This document shows, piece after piece, positions 9,424-19,338 of a stretch of 64,000 nt of DNA. Origin of the DNA: Sideroxydans sp. GTDB taxonomy: Bacteria > Pseudomonadota > Gammaproteobacteria > Burkholderiales > Gallionellaceae. How positions within the stretch are numbered: the stretch's first letter is position 1; each line of letters begins with the position of its first letter. Location of the stretch: positions 62,001 to 126,000 of the forward strand of contig VMTA01000011.1 of the NCBI GenBank assembly GCA_013791855.1. Reading direction: 5' to 3'. The notes under the pieces were generated by a model. That model was not told the DNA's origin. It worked only from the letters and a program-made list of their open reading frames with translations, and made no database searches. The translations under genes were made by a program, and so were the position numbers.

Positions 9424-10941
9424 ATGCAAGGTTATCTGAAACGCATCCTGACCGCCCGCGTCTACGACGTGGCCGTTGAAACACCGCTCGAACTCGCGCC
9501 CGACCTGTCGGCGCGCACCGGCAACACCATCCTGTTCAAACGCGAGGACATGCAGCCCGTGTTCTCGTTCAAGCTGCGCGGCGCTTATAACAAGATGGCG
9601 CAGCTCACCCCCGAACAACTGAAGCGCGGCGTGATCGCCGCCTCGGCCGGCAATCACGCGCAGGGTGTGGCGATGTCCGCGCACCGCCTCGGCTGCAAAG
9701 CCATCATCGTGATGCCCACCACCACCCCGCAGGTGAAGATAGAAGCGGTCAAACATTTCGGCCAGCGTTCGGTGGAGATCGTGCTGCACGGTGACAGCTA
9801 CAGCGATGCCTGCACCTACGCCTATGCGCTGGAAAAGGAAAAGAAGCTCACCTTCGTGCACCCCTTTGACGATCCGGACGTGATCGCCGGACAGGGTACC
9901 GTCGCGATGGAGATCTTGCGTCAGCGTCAGGCCCCCATCCACGCCATCTTCTGCGCCATCGGCGGCGGCGGACTGATCGCGGGTGTGGCGGCCTACGTCA
10001 AGCAGGTGCGTCCGGATATCAAGGTGATCGGCGTGCAGACTACCGATTCGGATGCGATGGCACGTTCGCTGAAATCGAAGAAACGCGTCACGCTCAACGA
10101 TGTCGGCCTGTTCTCGGACGGCACAGCGGTCAAGCTGGCGGGCGAAGAGACCTTCCGTATCTGCAAGAAGTATGTGGACGAGGTGGTGCTGGTGAATACC
10201 GACGAGGTATGCGCCGCGATCAAGGACGTGTTCCAGGACACGCGCTCCATCCTTGAACCGGCCGGTGCGCTCGCAGTCGCCGGTGCCAAGGCGTATGCCA
10301 AGCGCGAACAACTCAAAGGCGAGACCTTGGTCACCGTGTGCAGCGGCGCGAACATGAACTTCGACCGCCTGCGCTTCGTGGCCGAGCGCGCCGAGATCGG
10401 CGAGAAGCGCGAAGCCATCCTGGCCGTGAGCATCCCCGAGACGCCGGGCAGCTTCCGCAAGTTTTGCTCATTGCTGGGCAAGCGCAACATCACTGAGTTC
10501 AATTACCGCTACGCCGACCCGGCAGCGGCGCAGGTGTTCGTCGGCATCCAGGTCAAGGATCAATCGGAAACTTCGGATCTGATCGACAAACTCCAGCGCA
10601 ACAAGTTGCCCGCGCTGGACCTGTCCGACAACGAGATGGCCAAACTGCATCTGCGTCACTTGGTGGGCGGCCATGCGCCGGAAGCCAAAGACGAGATCAT
10701 GTTCCGTTTTGAATTCCCGGAACGCCCTGGCGCGCTGATGAACTTCCTCAACAGCATGAGCCATAACTGGAACATCAGCCTGTTCCACTATCGCAACCAC
10801 GGCGCGGACTACGGCCGTGTGCTGGTCGGCATGCAAGTGCCGCGTCAGGACAAGAAGGCACTCAAGACTTTCCTCGACACCTTGGGCTACCGCTATTGGG
10901 ACGAGAGCGACAATCCGGCATATCGCCTGTTTTTGGGGTGA
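9424..10941 (+). CDS. ilvA: Threonine ammonia-lyase, biosynthetic
   Basis: PLP enzyme converting threonine to 2-oxobutanoate, the first step to isoleucine. The 505 residues comprise a catalytic domain with PLP lysine K50 in FSFKLRGAY, AASAGNHAQGV and the phosphate-binding GGGGLIAG loop. Two ACT-like regulatory domains follow, about residues 330-415 and 425-505. The double ACT tail marks the isoleucine-inhibited biosynthetic form rather than the short catabolic TdcB. Start and length agree with the family. Confidence 0.97.
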   Translation: MQGYLKRILTARVYDVAVETPLELAPDLSARTGNTILFKREDMQPVFSFKLRGAYNKMAQLTPEQLKRGVIAASAGNHAQGVAMSAHRLGCKAIIVMPTTTPQVKIEAVKHFGQRSVEIVLHGDSYSDACTYAYALEKEKKLTFVHPFDDPDVIAGQGTVAMEILRQRQAPIHAIFCAIGGGGLIAGVAAYVKQVRPDIKVIGVQTTDSDAMARSLKSKKRVTLNDVGLFSDGTAVKLAGEETFRICKKYVDEVVLVNTDEVCAAIKDVFQDTRSILEPAGALAVAGAKAYAKREQLKGETLVTVCSGANMNFDRLRFVAERAEIGEKREAILAVSIPETPGSFRKFCSLLGKRNITEFNYRYADPAAAQVFVGIQVKDQSETSDLIDKLQRNKLPALDLSDNEMAKLHLRHLVGGHAPEAKDEIMFRFEFPERPGALMNFLNSMSHNWNISLFHYRNHGADYGRVLVGMQVPRQDKKALKTFLDTLGYRYWDESDNPAYRLFLG

Positions 10942-11091
10942 TGCGGTGAGCACGGATCACTTCCGTGTCTTATCGAGTCCGCGACACTTCGCCGCCACTA
11001 TCCGGATTTGCGTGGATTACCGCGAAGTTAAGCCCCGTTCTATTGGCAATGTTGCGCGTTGCTCGCTTTGTTGGAAATTGAATAGGGGCTT
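10942..11091 (+). other. Structured intergenic region between ilvA and 5-formyl-THF cyclo-ligase
   Basis: 150 bases without a gene but rich in pairing. CACGGA/TCCGTG forms a hairpin near 10951-10968, which may end ilvA transcription, although no T tract follows. A longer arm pairs ACTTCGC (10986-10992) with GCGAAGT (11022-11028), enclosing CCAC/GTGG. AAGCCCC (about 11029) can pair with GGGGCTT just before the next ATG. Upstream of this cyclo-ligase gene is the usual place of 6S RNA in many gammaproteobacteria. I do not see the 6S end-to-end stem or bubble motifs, so I leave it unnamed. Confidence 0.4.
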
Positions 11092-11691
11092 ATGAACATC
11101 CAAGCTAGGAAGCTGACCCTCCGGCAACGTATAATCGCCGCCCGCGAAAATATGGCTGCGGCAGAACGGCTGCGTCTGAGTCATACCATTCTGGACGCAG
11201 TGAGCAGTTTGCCCGCGTATCGGCAAGCCGCGACCGTACTGGGCTACCTGAACTTCGGGGCCGAACTGGATACCGAGCATTGGATGGCGCAAGCACTGCG
11301 CGACGGCAAACGTGTGTTGCTGCCGCGTGCGAACAAGGCAAGCAAGCAACTGGATCTGTATCAGGTGCAGGATCTGCAGCTAGACGTGGCGCCCGGTTCG
11401 TGGGGCATACGCGAGCCGCTGATCGAGCGATGTATAAAAGAAGAAGCGTTGGGAACGATAGATCTCATATTGTTACCCGGCGTCGCGTTCACCCGGGACG
11501 GGGGACGCCTGGGTTATGGGGGCGGTTTCTACGACAGACTGCTGGCTCGCATGCCGCATCGACCGACTTTGGTCGCTGCCGCGTTCGGGCTGCAAGTGGT
11601 CGAAGACATCCCGCTGGAGGACACCGACCGCTCAGTGGAATGGTTGGTGACGGAAAACGAAATATTGCGTTGTAACCGAGAGAGAGAGTAA
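11092..11691 (+). CDS. 5-formyltetrahydrofolate cyclo-ligase
   Basis: ATP-dependent conversion of 5-formyl-THF to 5,10-methenyl-THF, returning stored folate to the one-carbon pool. The 199 residues include the N-terminal KLTLRQRIIAAR and the active-site loop GGRLGYGGGFYDRLL, the hallmark of the family, with LLPGVAFTRDG just before it. It also complements the glycine cleavage system at the end of the window, which feeds the same pool. It lies three bases from aceE, so the two may be co-transcribed. Confidence 0.95.
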   Translation: MNIQARKLTLRQRIIAARENMAAAERLRLSHTILDAVSSLPAYRQAATVLGYLNFGAELDTEHWMAQALRDGKRVLLPRANKASKQLDLYQVQDLQLDVAPGSWGIREPLIERCIKEEALGTIDLILLPGVAFTRDGGRLGYGGGFYDRLLARMPHRPTLVAAAFGLQVVEDIPLEDTDRSVEWLVTENEILRCNRERE

Positions 11692-11694
11692 GCG

Positions 11695-14349
11695 ATGGCG
11701 ACACAGATACCCGATCATGATCCGCAGGAAACACAGGAATGGCTGGAATCGCTCCAGTCCGTTCTGGAAAAGGAAGGCGCCCAGCGTGCCCACTTCCTGC
11801 TTGACCAACTGATCAACCATGCACGGCTGGCCGGCGACGATATGCCGATCAGCGCGACCACCCCCTACGTCAATAGCATCAAGGTGGAAAAGGAAGAGCG
11901 TTCCAGCGGCAACCATGAATTGGAACACCGCATCCGCGCACTGACGCGCTGGAACGCCATGGCGATCATCCTGAATGCAAACAAGGAATCCTCCGAGTTG
12001 GGCGGCCACATCGCCAGCTTCGCTTCGGCAGCCACTTTGTATGACGTCGGGTTCAACCATTTCTTCCGCGGTCACACCAAAGATCAAGGCGGCGACCTGG
12101 TTTATTTCCAAGGCCACTGCTCACCCGGCATCTATGCGCGCGCCTTCCTCGAAGGCCGCCTGTCGGAAGAACAATTGCGCAAGTTCCGCCAAGAAGTGGA
12201 CGGCGACGGTCTGTCTTCTTACCCACACCCGTGGTTGATGCCTAGCTTCTGGCAGTTCCCCACGGTATCGATGGGTCTCGGTCCGCTGATGGCAATTTAT
12301 CAAGCGCGTTTCATGCGCTACCTGCAGCATCGCAATCTGTCTCAGACCAACGGCCGCAAGGTATGGGCGTTCCTTGGCGACGGCGAGACGGACGAACCGG
12401 AATCGCTGGGCGCGATCTCCATGGCCGGCCGCGAAGGTCTGGACAACCTGATCTTCGTGATCAACTGCAACCTGCAACGACTGGATGGTCCGGTACGCGG
12501 CAACGGCAAGATCATTCAGGAACTGGAAGGTGTGTTCCGTGGTGCAGGCTGGAACGTGATCAAAGTGGTATGGGGTCGCTGGTGGGATCGTCTGTTGGCC
12601 AAAGACAAGAGCGGCCTGCTGGAAAAACGCATGATGGAAGTGGTGGATGGTGAGTACCAGACCTACAAATCCAAAGATGGCGCTTATGTGCGCGAACATT
12701 TCTTCGGCAAGTATCCTGAGTTGCTCGAACTGGTCGCTGACATGTCCGACGACGAGATCTGGCGCCTGAACCGCGGCGGCCATGATCCGTTCAAAGTGTT
12801 CGCAGCCTACTCGGCAGCGTCCAAGCACAAGGGACAACCGACCGTGATCCTAGCCAAGACCGTGAAAGGTTACGGCATGGGTTCCTCGGGCGAAGCGCAG
12901 AACCCGACTCACCAGCAGAAGAAGATGGACATCGGGTCGCTGCGTAACTTCCGCGACCGTTTCAATATCCCCGTGAGCGACGAGCAACTGCCCAACCTGC
13001 CCTTCGTGCGCCCCGCGCCCGACAGCCAGGAAGCCAAGTACCTCAAGGAACGCAGTGCCAAGATGGGCAACATCCCGGCACGCGAACCATTGGCGCATCC
13101 GCTCAACATCCCGACACTGGACGCTTTCGATGCACTGCTGAAATCCAGCGAAGAGCGCGAGTTCTCCACCACCATGGCCTTCGTGCGTATGCTCGGCATG
13201 CTGGTGAAAGACAAGGCTATCGGCAAGCAGATCGTCCCTATCGTGCCGGACGAATCACGCACCTTCGGCATGGAAGGCATGTTCCGCCAGCTGGGCATCT
13301 TCTCGCAGGTGGGTCAGTTGTACACACCGCAGGATGCCGACCAGCTGATGTTCTATAAAGAATCGGCGAGCGGCCAGATCCTGCAGGAGGGCATCAACGA
13401 AGCAGGCGGCATGGCCGACTGGATCGCGGCGGCCACCGCCTACGCCAACCACGGCGTGGCGATGATTCCGTTCTACATCTACTACTCCATGTTCGGCTTC
13501 CAGCGTATCGGCGATCTGGCTTATGCAGCGGGCGACCTGCGCGCACGCGGTTTCCTGGTCGGCGGCACAGCCGGTCGCACCACGCTGAACGGCGAAGGTC
13601 TGCAGCATCAGGACGGCCACAGCCATCTGATGGCCGCGACCATCCCCAACTGCGTGTCCTACGACCCTACGTTCGCCTACGAACTGGCCGTGATCGTGCA
13701 GGACGGCATGCGCCGCATGTATCAGGAACAGCAGGACGTGTTCTATTACCTCACGGTGATGAACGAGAACTACACCCACCCGGCCATGCCGAAAGGTGCC
13801 GAGCAGGGCATCATCAAGGGTATGTACAAGTTCAGCAGCAGCAAGGCCAAATCCAAAGCCAAAGTACAGTTGCTGGGCAGCGGCACCATCCTGCGTGAAG
13901 TCATCGCGGCAGCGGAACTGCTGGCACGCGACTTCGACATCTCTTCCGATGTGTGGAGCGTGACCAGCTTCAACGAGTTGCGCCGCGATGGTATCGACTG
14001 CGAACGCTGGAACATGCTGCATCCCGAAGCCAAGCCGCGCACAAGCTACGTCGAGCAGTGCCTGGATGCGAAGACACCTGTCGTCGCCGCAACCGACTAC
14101 ATCCGCGCTTACCCGGACCAGATCCGTCCTTATGTGAAAGCAGAGTACAAGACGCTGGGCACGGACGGCTTCGGCCGTTCCGACTTCCGTCGCAAGTTGC
14201 GTGAGTTCTTCGAGGTGGATCGCTACTTCATCGCCGTTGCCGCATTGAAGGCATTGGCCGACGAAGGCAGCATCGAAGCGAGTGTAGTCAGCCGCGCGAT
14301 CAAGCAATACCAGATCGACGCTGACAAACCGAATCCCACCACGGTGTAA
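11695..14349 (+). CDS. aceE: Pyruvate dehydrogenase E1 component (homodimeric type)
   Basis: Thiamine-diphosphate enzyme that decarboxylates pyruvate and acetylates the lipoyl group of E2. The 884 residues match the single-chain AceE type. The ThDP/Mg motif [10 protein letters not shown] continues to INCN around residues 225-260, and [21 protein letters not shown] near residue 102 and [19 protein letters not shown] in the pyrimidine-binding domain are visible. It is followed after 14 bases by aceF. The E3 gene (lpd) is not in the cluster and must lie elsewhere. Confidence 0.98.
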   Translation: MATQIPDHDPQETQEWLESLQSVLEKEGAQRAHFLLDQLINHARLAGDDMPISATTPYVNSIKVEKEERSSGNHELEHRIRALTRWNAMAIILNANKESSELGGHIASFASAATLYDVGFNHFFRGHTKDQGGDLVYFQGHCSPGIYARAFLEGRLSEEQLRKFRQEVDGDGLSSYPHPWLMPSFWQFPTVSMGLGPLMAIYQARFMRYLQHRNLSQTNGRKVWAFLGDGETDEPESLGAISMAGREGLDNLIFVINCNLQRLDGPVRGNGKIIQELEGVFRGAGWNVIKVVWGRWWDRLLAKDKSGLLEKRMMEVVDGEYQTYKSKDGAYVREHFFGKYPELLELVADMSDDEIWRLNRGGHDPFKVFAAYSAASKHKGQPTVILAKTVKGYGMGSSGEAQNPTHQQKKMDIGSLRNFRDRFNIPVSDEQLPNLPFVRPAPDSQEAKYLKERSAKMGNIPAREPLAHPLNIPTLDAFDALLKSSEEREFSTTMAFVRMLGMLVKDKAIGKQIVPIVPDESRTFGMEGMFRQLGIFSQVGQLYTPQDADQLMFYKESASGQILQEGINEAGGMADWIAAATAYANHGVAMIPFYIYYSMFGFQRIGDLAYAAGDLRARGFLVGGTAGRTTLNGEGLQHQDGHSHLMAATIPNCVSYDPTFAYELAVIVQDGMRRMYQEQQDVFYYLTVMNENYTHPAMPKGAEQGIIKGMYKFSSSKAKSKAKVQLLGSGTILREVIAAAELLARDFDISSDVWSVTSFNELRRDGIDCERWNMLHPEAKPRTSYVEQCLDAKTPVVAATDYIRAYPDQIRPYVKAEYKTLGTDGFGRSDFRRKLREFFEVDRYFIAVAALKALADEGSIEASVVSRAIKQYQIDADKPNPTTV

Positions 14350-14363
14350 TCGAGGAGAACGAC

Positions 14364-15650
14364 GTGGCAGAAATCAAGAATGTATCGGTTCCGGACATCG
14401 GCGGATTCAAAGGTGTCGAAGTCATTGAAGTCGGCGTGAAGGCCGGCCAGCAGGTCACTGCCGAACAGACGCTGATCACCCTGGAGACCGACAAGGCGAC
14501 CATGGATGTGCCGGCACCGTTCGACGGCGTGCTGAAAGAGCTCAAGGTCAAGGTCGGTGACAAAGTATCGGAAGGCGATCTGATCGCGCTGATCGAAGCC
14601 AGTGCTGCTGCAGCACCGGCAGTCGCCGCACCGTCCGCACCCGCACCGCAGGCGGCACCTGTTGCGGCGGCACCTGTTGCAAAACCGGCACCGACTGCTG
14701 CGCCCGTTGCAGCAGCAGCGCCGGTCGCAATGGCTCCCGGCGGCAAGGCACACGCCAGCCCGTCCATCCGTCGCTTCGCCCGCGAACTCGGTGTCGATCT
14801 GACACAGGTGAAGGGCAGCGCGGATAAAGGTCGCATCACCAAGGACGACGTGCAGAACTTCGTCAAACAATCGCTGGCGCAGCCGCGCGGCGCGGCAGCC
14901 GGTGGTGCATTGCCGGGACTGCTACCGTGGCCGGATGTGGATTTCGCCAAGTTCGGCGCAGTCGAATCCAAGCCGCTGTCGCGCATCAAGAAGATCTCCG
15001 GCGCGAACCTGCACCGCAACTGGGTGATGATCCCGCATGTCACGCAGTTCGAGGATGCCGACATCAGCGAGCTGGAAGCTTTCCGCAAGCAGCTCAACGA
15101 CGAATACGCCAAGCAGAACATCAAGATCACCCCGCTGGCCTTCATGCTCAAGGCGGTCGCCACCACGCTGCGCCACTTCCCGGATTTCAACGCTTCGCTG
15201 GATACGAGCGGCGAGAACCTGATCGTGAAGAAATACATCCACATCGGCGTCGCGGTGGACACACCGGACGGCCTGATGGTGCCGGTGATCCGCGACGTCG
15301 ACCAGAAAGGCATCGTGCAGCTGGCGCAGGAATTGATGGAAGTCAGTGCGCGCGCACGCGACAAGAAGATCACCGCTGCCGACATGCAGGGCGGCTGCTT
15401 CACCATCTCCAGTCTGGGCGGTATCGGTGGCACGGCATTCACGCCGATCATCAATGCGCCTGAAGTGGCCATCCTGGGCGTGTCGCGTTCCAGCATGAAA
15501 CCGGTGTGGAAAGACGGCGAATTCGTGCCGCGCCTGATGCTTCCGCTGTCGCTGTCCTACGACCACCGTGTGATCGACGGCGCGATGGGCGCGCGCTTCA
15601 CCACCTATCTTGCGCACGTGCTCGCTGACGTGCGTCGTCTGGCCGTCTAA
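14364..15650 (+). CDS. aceF: Pyruvate dehydrogenase E2, dihydrolipoamide acetyltransferase
   Basis: Core of the pyruvate dehydrogenase complex, transferring acetyl from lipoamide to CoA. Residues 1-75 form one lipoyl domain with lipoyl-lysine K44 in ETDKATM. An Ala/Pro-rich swinging linker covers about 80-125, and a peripheral subunit-binding domain lies at about 131-172. The catalytic domain ends with DHRVIDG, H401 being the catalytic histidine. The length of 428 reflects a single lipoyl domain, fewer than the three of E. coli. GAGGAGAACG precedes the GTG start. Confidence 0.97.
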   Translation: MAEIKNVSVPDIGGFKGVEVIEVGVKAGQQVTAEQTLITLETDKATMDVPAPFDGVLKELKVKVGDKVSEGDLIALIEASAAAAPAVAAPSAPAPQAAPVAAAPVAKPAPTAAPVAAAAPVAMAPGGKAHASPSIRRFARELGVDLTQVKGSADKGRITKDDVQNFVKQSLAQPRGAAAGGALPGLLPWPDVDFAKFGAVESKPLSRIKKISGANLHRNWVMIPHVTQFEDADISELEAFRKQLNDEYAKQNIKITPLAFMLKAVATTLRHFPDFNASLDTSGENLIVKKYIHIGVAVDTPDGLMVPVIRDVDQKGIVQLAQELMEVSARARDKKITAADMQGGCFTISSLGGIGGTAFTPIINAPEVAILGVSRSSMKPVWKDGEFVPRLMLPLSLSYDHRVIDGAMGARFTTYLAHVLADVRRLAV

Positions 15651-15653
15651 ACA

Positions 15654-16316
15654 GTGACACAACCGATCGGCATCCTCGGCGGTACGTTCGATCCCATCCA
15701 TCATGGGCATCTGCGTATCGCCCAGGAAGCGCTGGAGCAATGCGGCATGTCGCAGGTCCGTTTCATGCCCAGCGGCACACCGCCGCATCGCCCCGCTCCG
15801 TATGCACCCGCCAAGGTGCGCTGGGAGATGGTGCGACTGGCGGTGAACGGCCATCCGGATTTCATGGTCGACGTGCGCGAAGTGTTCCGCACCGATCCCT
15901 GCTACACCGTCGATTCGCTCTCCGCGCTGCGAGCCGAACTGGGTATGCAACAACCGCTGTGTTTGATCCTGGGCGGCGATGCCTTCCTTCAACTGCACAT
16001 CTGGCACGAATGGCAGCAGTTGTTCGCACTGGCGCACATCGTGGTGTTGCAACGCGCGGGCGGCTTGCCGCTGGGTAACGCGATGGCGCAGGCCGACGCG
16101 GCACTGCAGACCGAATACCGCGCCCGCCTCGCCCCCGGTGCGCAAGCCCTGCACGAATCACCTGCCGGCGCGATCTTCGTCGCCGACATGCCCGCACTGG
16201 AGATATCCTCCACCGACATCCGCCGCCGCTGTATGGACGGCAAGAGCATCCGCTATCTGGTGCCCGATGCCGTCACCCATCATATTCAAACCAATCAGAC
16301 CTACTCATCATGCTAA
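15654..16316 (+). CDS. nadD: Nicotinate-nucleotide adenylyltransferase
   Basis: Adenylates nicotinate mononucleotide to deamido-NAD. The 220 residues show the nucleotidyltransferase signature GGTFDPIHHGHL at 9-20, GGDAFLQLHIWHEW in the middle and the C-terminal ISSTDIRRR. It begins with GTG three bases after the aceF stop and overlaps rsfS by seven bases. The grouping nadD-rsfS-rlmH-maf-rng is a conserved betaproteobacterial gene string, which supports the call. Confidence 0.97.
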   Translation: MTQPIGILGGTFDPIHHGHLRIAQEALEQCGMSQVRFMPSGTPPHRPAPYAPAKVRWEMVRLAVNGHPDFMVDVREVFRTDPCYTVDSLSALRAELGMQQPLCLILGGDAFLQLHIWHEWQQLFALAHIVVLQRAGGLPLGNAMAQADAALQTEYRARLAPGAQALHESPAGAIFVADMPALEISSTDIRRRCMDGKSIRYLVPDAVTHHIQTNQTYSSC

Positions 16317-16663
16317 ACGTAAAAGACAAGACCGCCGCCGTCGTGGCTGCACTGGAAGACATCAAAGCGGTTGATATCGATGTCATCGATACCCGCAAAT
16401 TCAACTCGCTGTTCGAATCGATGGTGATCGCCAGCGCACAATCCACACGCCAGACCAAAGCGTTGGCTGACCATGTATCAAAGAAACTGAAAGAGATCGG
16501 CGAAGAAGTGGTCGGCATCGAAGGCGGTGACAGCGGCGAATGGGTGCTGGTCGATCTGGGCGATGTCATCGTCCACATCATGCAGCCCGCCGTGCGCGCG
16601 TATTACAACCTTGAAGAACTCTGGGGCGTCCAACCCAAGCTGCGCGCCCAAGCCGGCAAATGA
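16310..16663 (+). CDS. rsfS: Ribosome silencing factor RsfS
   Basis: Binds L14 on the 50S subunit and blocks subunit joining in stationary phase or starvation. The 117 residues carry the DUF143 core: [50 protein letters not shown] and the YYNLEELWG end. It overlaps nadD at its start and rlmH at its end by a few bases, so translation is probably coupled. Confidence 0.97.
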   Translation: MLNVKDKTAAVVAALEDIKAVDIDVIDTRKFNSLFESMVIASAQSTRQTKALADHVSKKLKEIGEEVVGIEGGDSGEWVLVDLGDVIVHIMQPAVRAYYNLEELWGVQPKLRAQAGK

Positions 16664-17130
16664 AACTGATGATCCTCGCGGTGGGCAACAAGATGCCCGC
16701 GTGGATCACCGAGGGCTTCAACGAATACGCCAAGCGCATGCCGCGCGAGGCGAGCATCTCGCTGGTAGAGATCAAACCCGAGCCGCGCACCACCGGCAAG
16801 ACCACCGCACAGATCATGGAGGCCGAGGCGCAGCGCATCCTCGCCGCCCTGCCCGCTTCCGCACACTGCATCGCGCTCGATGAACACGGCGCGACACCGA
16901 CCACCAAGCAACTGGCACAACAGCTGAAAGACTGGATGCAACAGGGCGGCGATGTCGCCTTCATCATCGGCGGTGCCGACGGCCTGCACGAATCGGTGAA
17001 ACAGCGCGCGCGCCAATTGATGGCCCTGTCCGCCTTCACCCTGCCGCACGGCATGGTACGCGTACTGCTGGCGGAACAGCTTTATCGCGCGCACTCGCTG
17101 ATGCACAATCACCCCTATCACAGAGAATGA
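16660..17130 (+). CDS. rlmH: 23S rRNA (pseudouridine1915-N3)-methyltransferase RlmH
   Basis: SPOUT methyltransferase acting on the assembled 70S ribosome at position 1915. The full family length of 156 is present, starting [15 protein letters not shown]. The SAM-binding knot includes [11 protein letters not shown] and [17 protein letters not shown], and the conserved C-terminal NHPYHRE closes the protein. The four-base overlap with rsfS matches the usual rsfS-rlmH pair. Confidence 0.98.
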   Translation: MKLMILAVGNKMPAWITEGFNEYAKRMPREASISLVEIKPEPRTTGKTTAQIMEAEAQRILAALPASAHCIALDEHGATPTTKQLAQQLKDWMQQGGDVAFIIGGADGLHESVKQRARQLMALSAFTLPHGMVRVLLAEQLYRAHSLMHNHPYHRE

Positions 17131-17143
17131 ATCCGGGTCAGCC

Positions 17144-17764
17144 ATGAGCACCAACCACTCACGCATCTATCTCGCCTCGCAGAGTCCGCGTCGCCGCGAA
17201 CTGCTCAAACAGATCAGCGTGCGTTTCGATCCGCTGCTGCTGCGCAACGATCCGCGCCGCGAAGTGCATGTGGACGAGACACCGCTTGCGGGCGAGCTGC
17301 CGGTCGACTATGTGCAGCGCATCTGCCGCGCCAAGGCGGAGGCGGGCTGGGAAGCGCTGCTGTTGCGCAAGCTGCGGCCTTACCCGGTGCTGGCCGCCGA
17401 CACCACGGTCACTGTCAACGGCAAGATCATCGGCAAGCCGGACAACAACGAACATGCCCTGCAGATCCTGAGCGAACTTTCAGGCACACAGCACCAGGTG
17501 CTCACCGCAGTGGCCGTCGCTTTCGAAGGACGGCTGGAGATGCGTCTGTCGACCACCACCATCACCTTCGCCGAACTGAACGAAACACGCATACGCCGCT
17601 ACCTGCTGACCGGTGAAGCGCACGACAAGGCAGGTGCCTACGGCATCCAGGGCGCTGCCGGTGCATTCGTAAAACATATCGACGGCAGCTACACCGGCGT
17701 GATGGGGCTGCCATTGTTCGAGACGATAGAATTGCTGCAACATTTCGGAGTCTCCACCGCATGA
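17144..17764 (+). CDS. Maf family nucleoside-triphosphate pyrophosphatase
   Basis: House-cleaning pyrophosphatase that hydrolyses non-canonical or modified NTPs. The 206 residues begin with IYLASQSPRRRELL, the phosphate-binding SxSPRR motif. DTTVTVNGKIIGKP, with its catalytic Asp, and TAVAV follow. The C-terminal segment AGAYGIQGAAGAFVKHIDGSYTGVMGLPL is diagnostic of Maf. The YhdE subtype (dTTP/UTP) is likely from the position before rng, but the substrate residues were not aligned. The stop overlaps the rng start by four bases. Confidence 0.94.
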   Translation: MSTNHSRIYLASQSPRRRELLKQISVRFDPLLLRNDPRREVHVDETPLAGELPVDYVQRICRAKAEAGWEALLLRKLRPYPVLAADTTVTVNGKIIGKPDNNEHALQILSELSGTQHQVLTAVAVAFEGRLEMRLSTTTITFAELNETRIRRYLLTGEAHDKAGAYGIQGAAGAFVKHIDGSYTGVMGLPLFETIELLQHFGVSTA

Positions 17765-19215
17765 ATGAAGAGATACTGATCAACGTCACCCCGCAGGAGA
17801 CGCGCGTCGCCGTGATGCAGCAGGGCGTGGTGCAGGAACTGCACATCGAGCGCGGCAGCCAGCGCGGACTGGTCGGCAATGTCTACGTCGGCAAAGTGAA
17901 GCGTGTGTTGCCCGGCATGCAATCGGCCTTCATCGACATCGGATTGGAGCGTTCGGCCTTCCTGCATGTGGCCGATATCTGGGAGAACCGCATCAACGGC
18001 GATGCAGCCAAACCCATCGAGAAAGTATTGTTCGAAGGCCAGAGCGTACTGGCGCAGGTGATCAAGGACCCGATCGGCAGCAAGGGCGCACGTCTCTCCA
18101 CACAGTTGAGCTTCGCCGGCCGCCTGCTGGTCTACCTGCCGCAGGAAGCTCACATCGGCGTATCGCAACGCATCGAGAACGAAGAAGAGCGCGAGACCCT
18201 GCGCGTCCGCCTGCAGCAATTGCTGCCGCCCGAACACGGTGGCGGCTACATCATCCGCACCATGGCTGAAGGCTCGACAGACGAGGAGATGCGCACTGAC
18301 GTGGCCTATCTTGACAAGTTGTGGGGCAAGCTGCAGCAACAGGCGAAACAACTGGGCGCACCCGCCCTGCTGTACAAGGAGCTTGATATCAGCCTGCGCG
18401 TGCTGCGCGATTTCTTCGGCCAGGAGACTGCCCGCATCCTGGTGGATTCGCGCGACACCCACCAGCGCATGCAGGCATTCGCGGCAGACTTCAGCACGGC
18501 AGCAGTGGAAAAGTTAAGTCACTACATCGGCACACGCCCCTTGTTCGACCTGTACGGCATCGAGGACGAGATCGAGTCGGCGCTGTCCAAGCGCGTCAAT
18601 CTCAAATCGGGCGGCTACCTGATCATCGACCAGACCGAAGCGTTGACCACCATCGATGTGAACACCGGCGGTTTCGTCGGCGGCCGCAACTTCGACGACA
18701 CCATCTTCAAGACCAATCTGGAAGCGGCGCAGGTCATCGCCCGCCAACTGCGCCTGCGCAATCTGGGCGGCATCATCATTTGCGACTTCATCGACATGGA
18801 CAGCCAAGAGCACCGCGACGGCGTACTGGAAGAGTTCCGCAAGATGCTGGCGATGGACCGCACCCGCGTCAATGTGAACGGGTTCTCTGCGCTGGGACTT
18901 GTGGAGATGACGCGCAAGCGCACCCGCGAGAGCCTGGCGCATGTTCTGTGCGAGCCCTGCCCCACCTGCCAGGGACGCGGCGAAGTGAAGACCGCGCAGA
19001 CCGTGTGTTACCAGATCCTGCGCGAGATCCTGCGCGAAGCCCGCCAATTCAATGCCCGCGAGTACCGCATCCTCGCCTCGCAGCAGGTGATCGACCTGTT
19101 CCTCGATGAGGAATCGCAAAGTCTGGCCCAGTTATCCGACTTCATCGGCAAGCCGGTCTCGCTGCAGGTGGAGAATCTTTACAATCAAGAGCAATACGAT
19201 GTCATCCTGATGTAG
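17761..19215 (+). CDS. rng: Ribonuclease G
   Basis: Endoribonuclease that matures the 5' end of 16S rRNA and cuts A/U-rich single-stranded RNA. The 484 residues hold an S1-like domain at about 38-125 (GNVYVGKVKRVLPGMQSAFIDIG), then the catalytic DNase-I-like part with DVNTGGFVGG and the metal-binding DFIDMD. The Zn-link cysteines are in CEPCPTCQGRG. It lacks the long C-terminal scaffold of RNase E, so it is the G form. A strong terminator follows. Confidence 0.97.
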   Translation: MNEEILINVTPQETRVAVMQQGVVQELHIERGSQRGLVGNVYVGKVKRVLPGMQSAFIDIGLERSAFLHVADIWENRINGDAAKPIEKVLFEGQSVLAQVIKDPIGSKGARLSTQLSFAGRLLVYLPQEAHIGVSQRIENEEERETLRVRLQQLLPPEHGGGYIIRTMAEGSTDEEMRTDVAYLDKLWGKLQQQAKQLGAPALLYKELDISLRVLRDFFGQETARILVDSRDTHQRMQAFAADFSTAAVEKLSHYIGTRPLFDLYGIEDEIESALSKRVNLKSGGYLIIDQTEALTTIDVNTGGFVGGRNFDDTIFKTNLEAAQVIARQLRLRNLGGIIICDFIDMDSQEHRDGVLEEFRKMLAMDRTRVNVNGFSALGLVEMTRKRTRESLAHVLCEPCPTCQGRGEVKTAQTVCYQILREILREARQFNAREYRILASQQVIDLFLDEESQSLAQLSDFIGKPVSLQVENLYNQEQYDVILM

Positions 19216-19295
19216 AGGTCGCGCGTTAACTGCCAGCCTTCCGGTTTTTTGTTTACATGAACCCGGACTCAAGGCAACAGCAACAGTGCGATTTC

Positions 19296-19321
19296 AAGCC
19301 GACGCAAGTCGGCTTTTTTTT
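19296..19321 (+). terminator. Rho-independent terminator after rng
   Basis: The 8-bp stem AAGCCGAC/GTCGGCTT with loop GCAA is followed by a run of T residues. It is 80 bases past rng and ends the nadD-rsfS-rlmH-maf-rng string. The next gene begins only about 20 bases later. Confidence 0.9.
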
Positions 19322-19338
19322 ATGTGTATCATCTCTAT

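Noticed and set aside
8578-10311. Long minus-strand open frame of 577 codons opposite the HAD and ilvA genes
   Set aside because: It is the antisense of strongly conserved coding sequence in a GC-rich genome; its product is rich in His/Gln/Asp without domains.
14590-14760. Repetitive Ala/Pro-coding stretch in aceF and a similar one in accB (51440-51520)
   Set aside because: These are the normal flexible linkers of lipoyl and biotinyl carrier proteins, not DNA repeats of interest.
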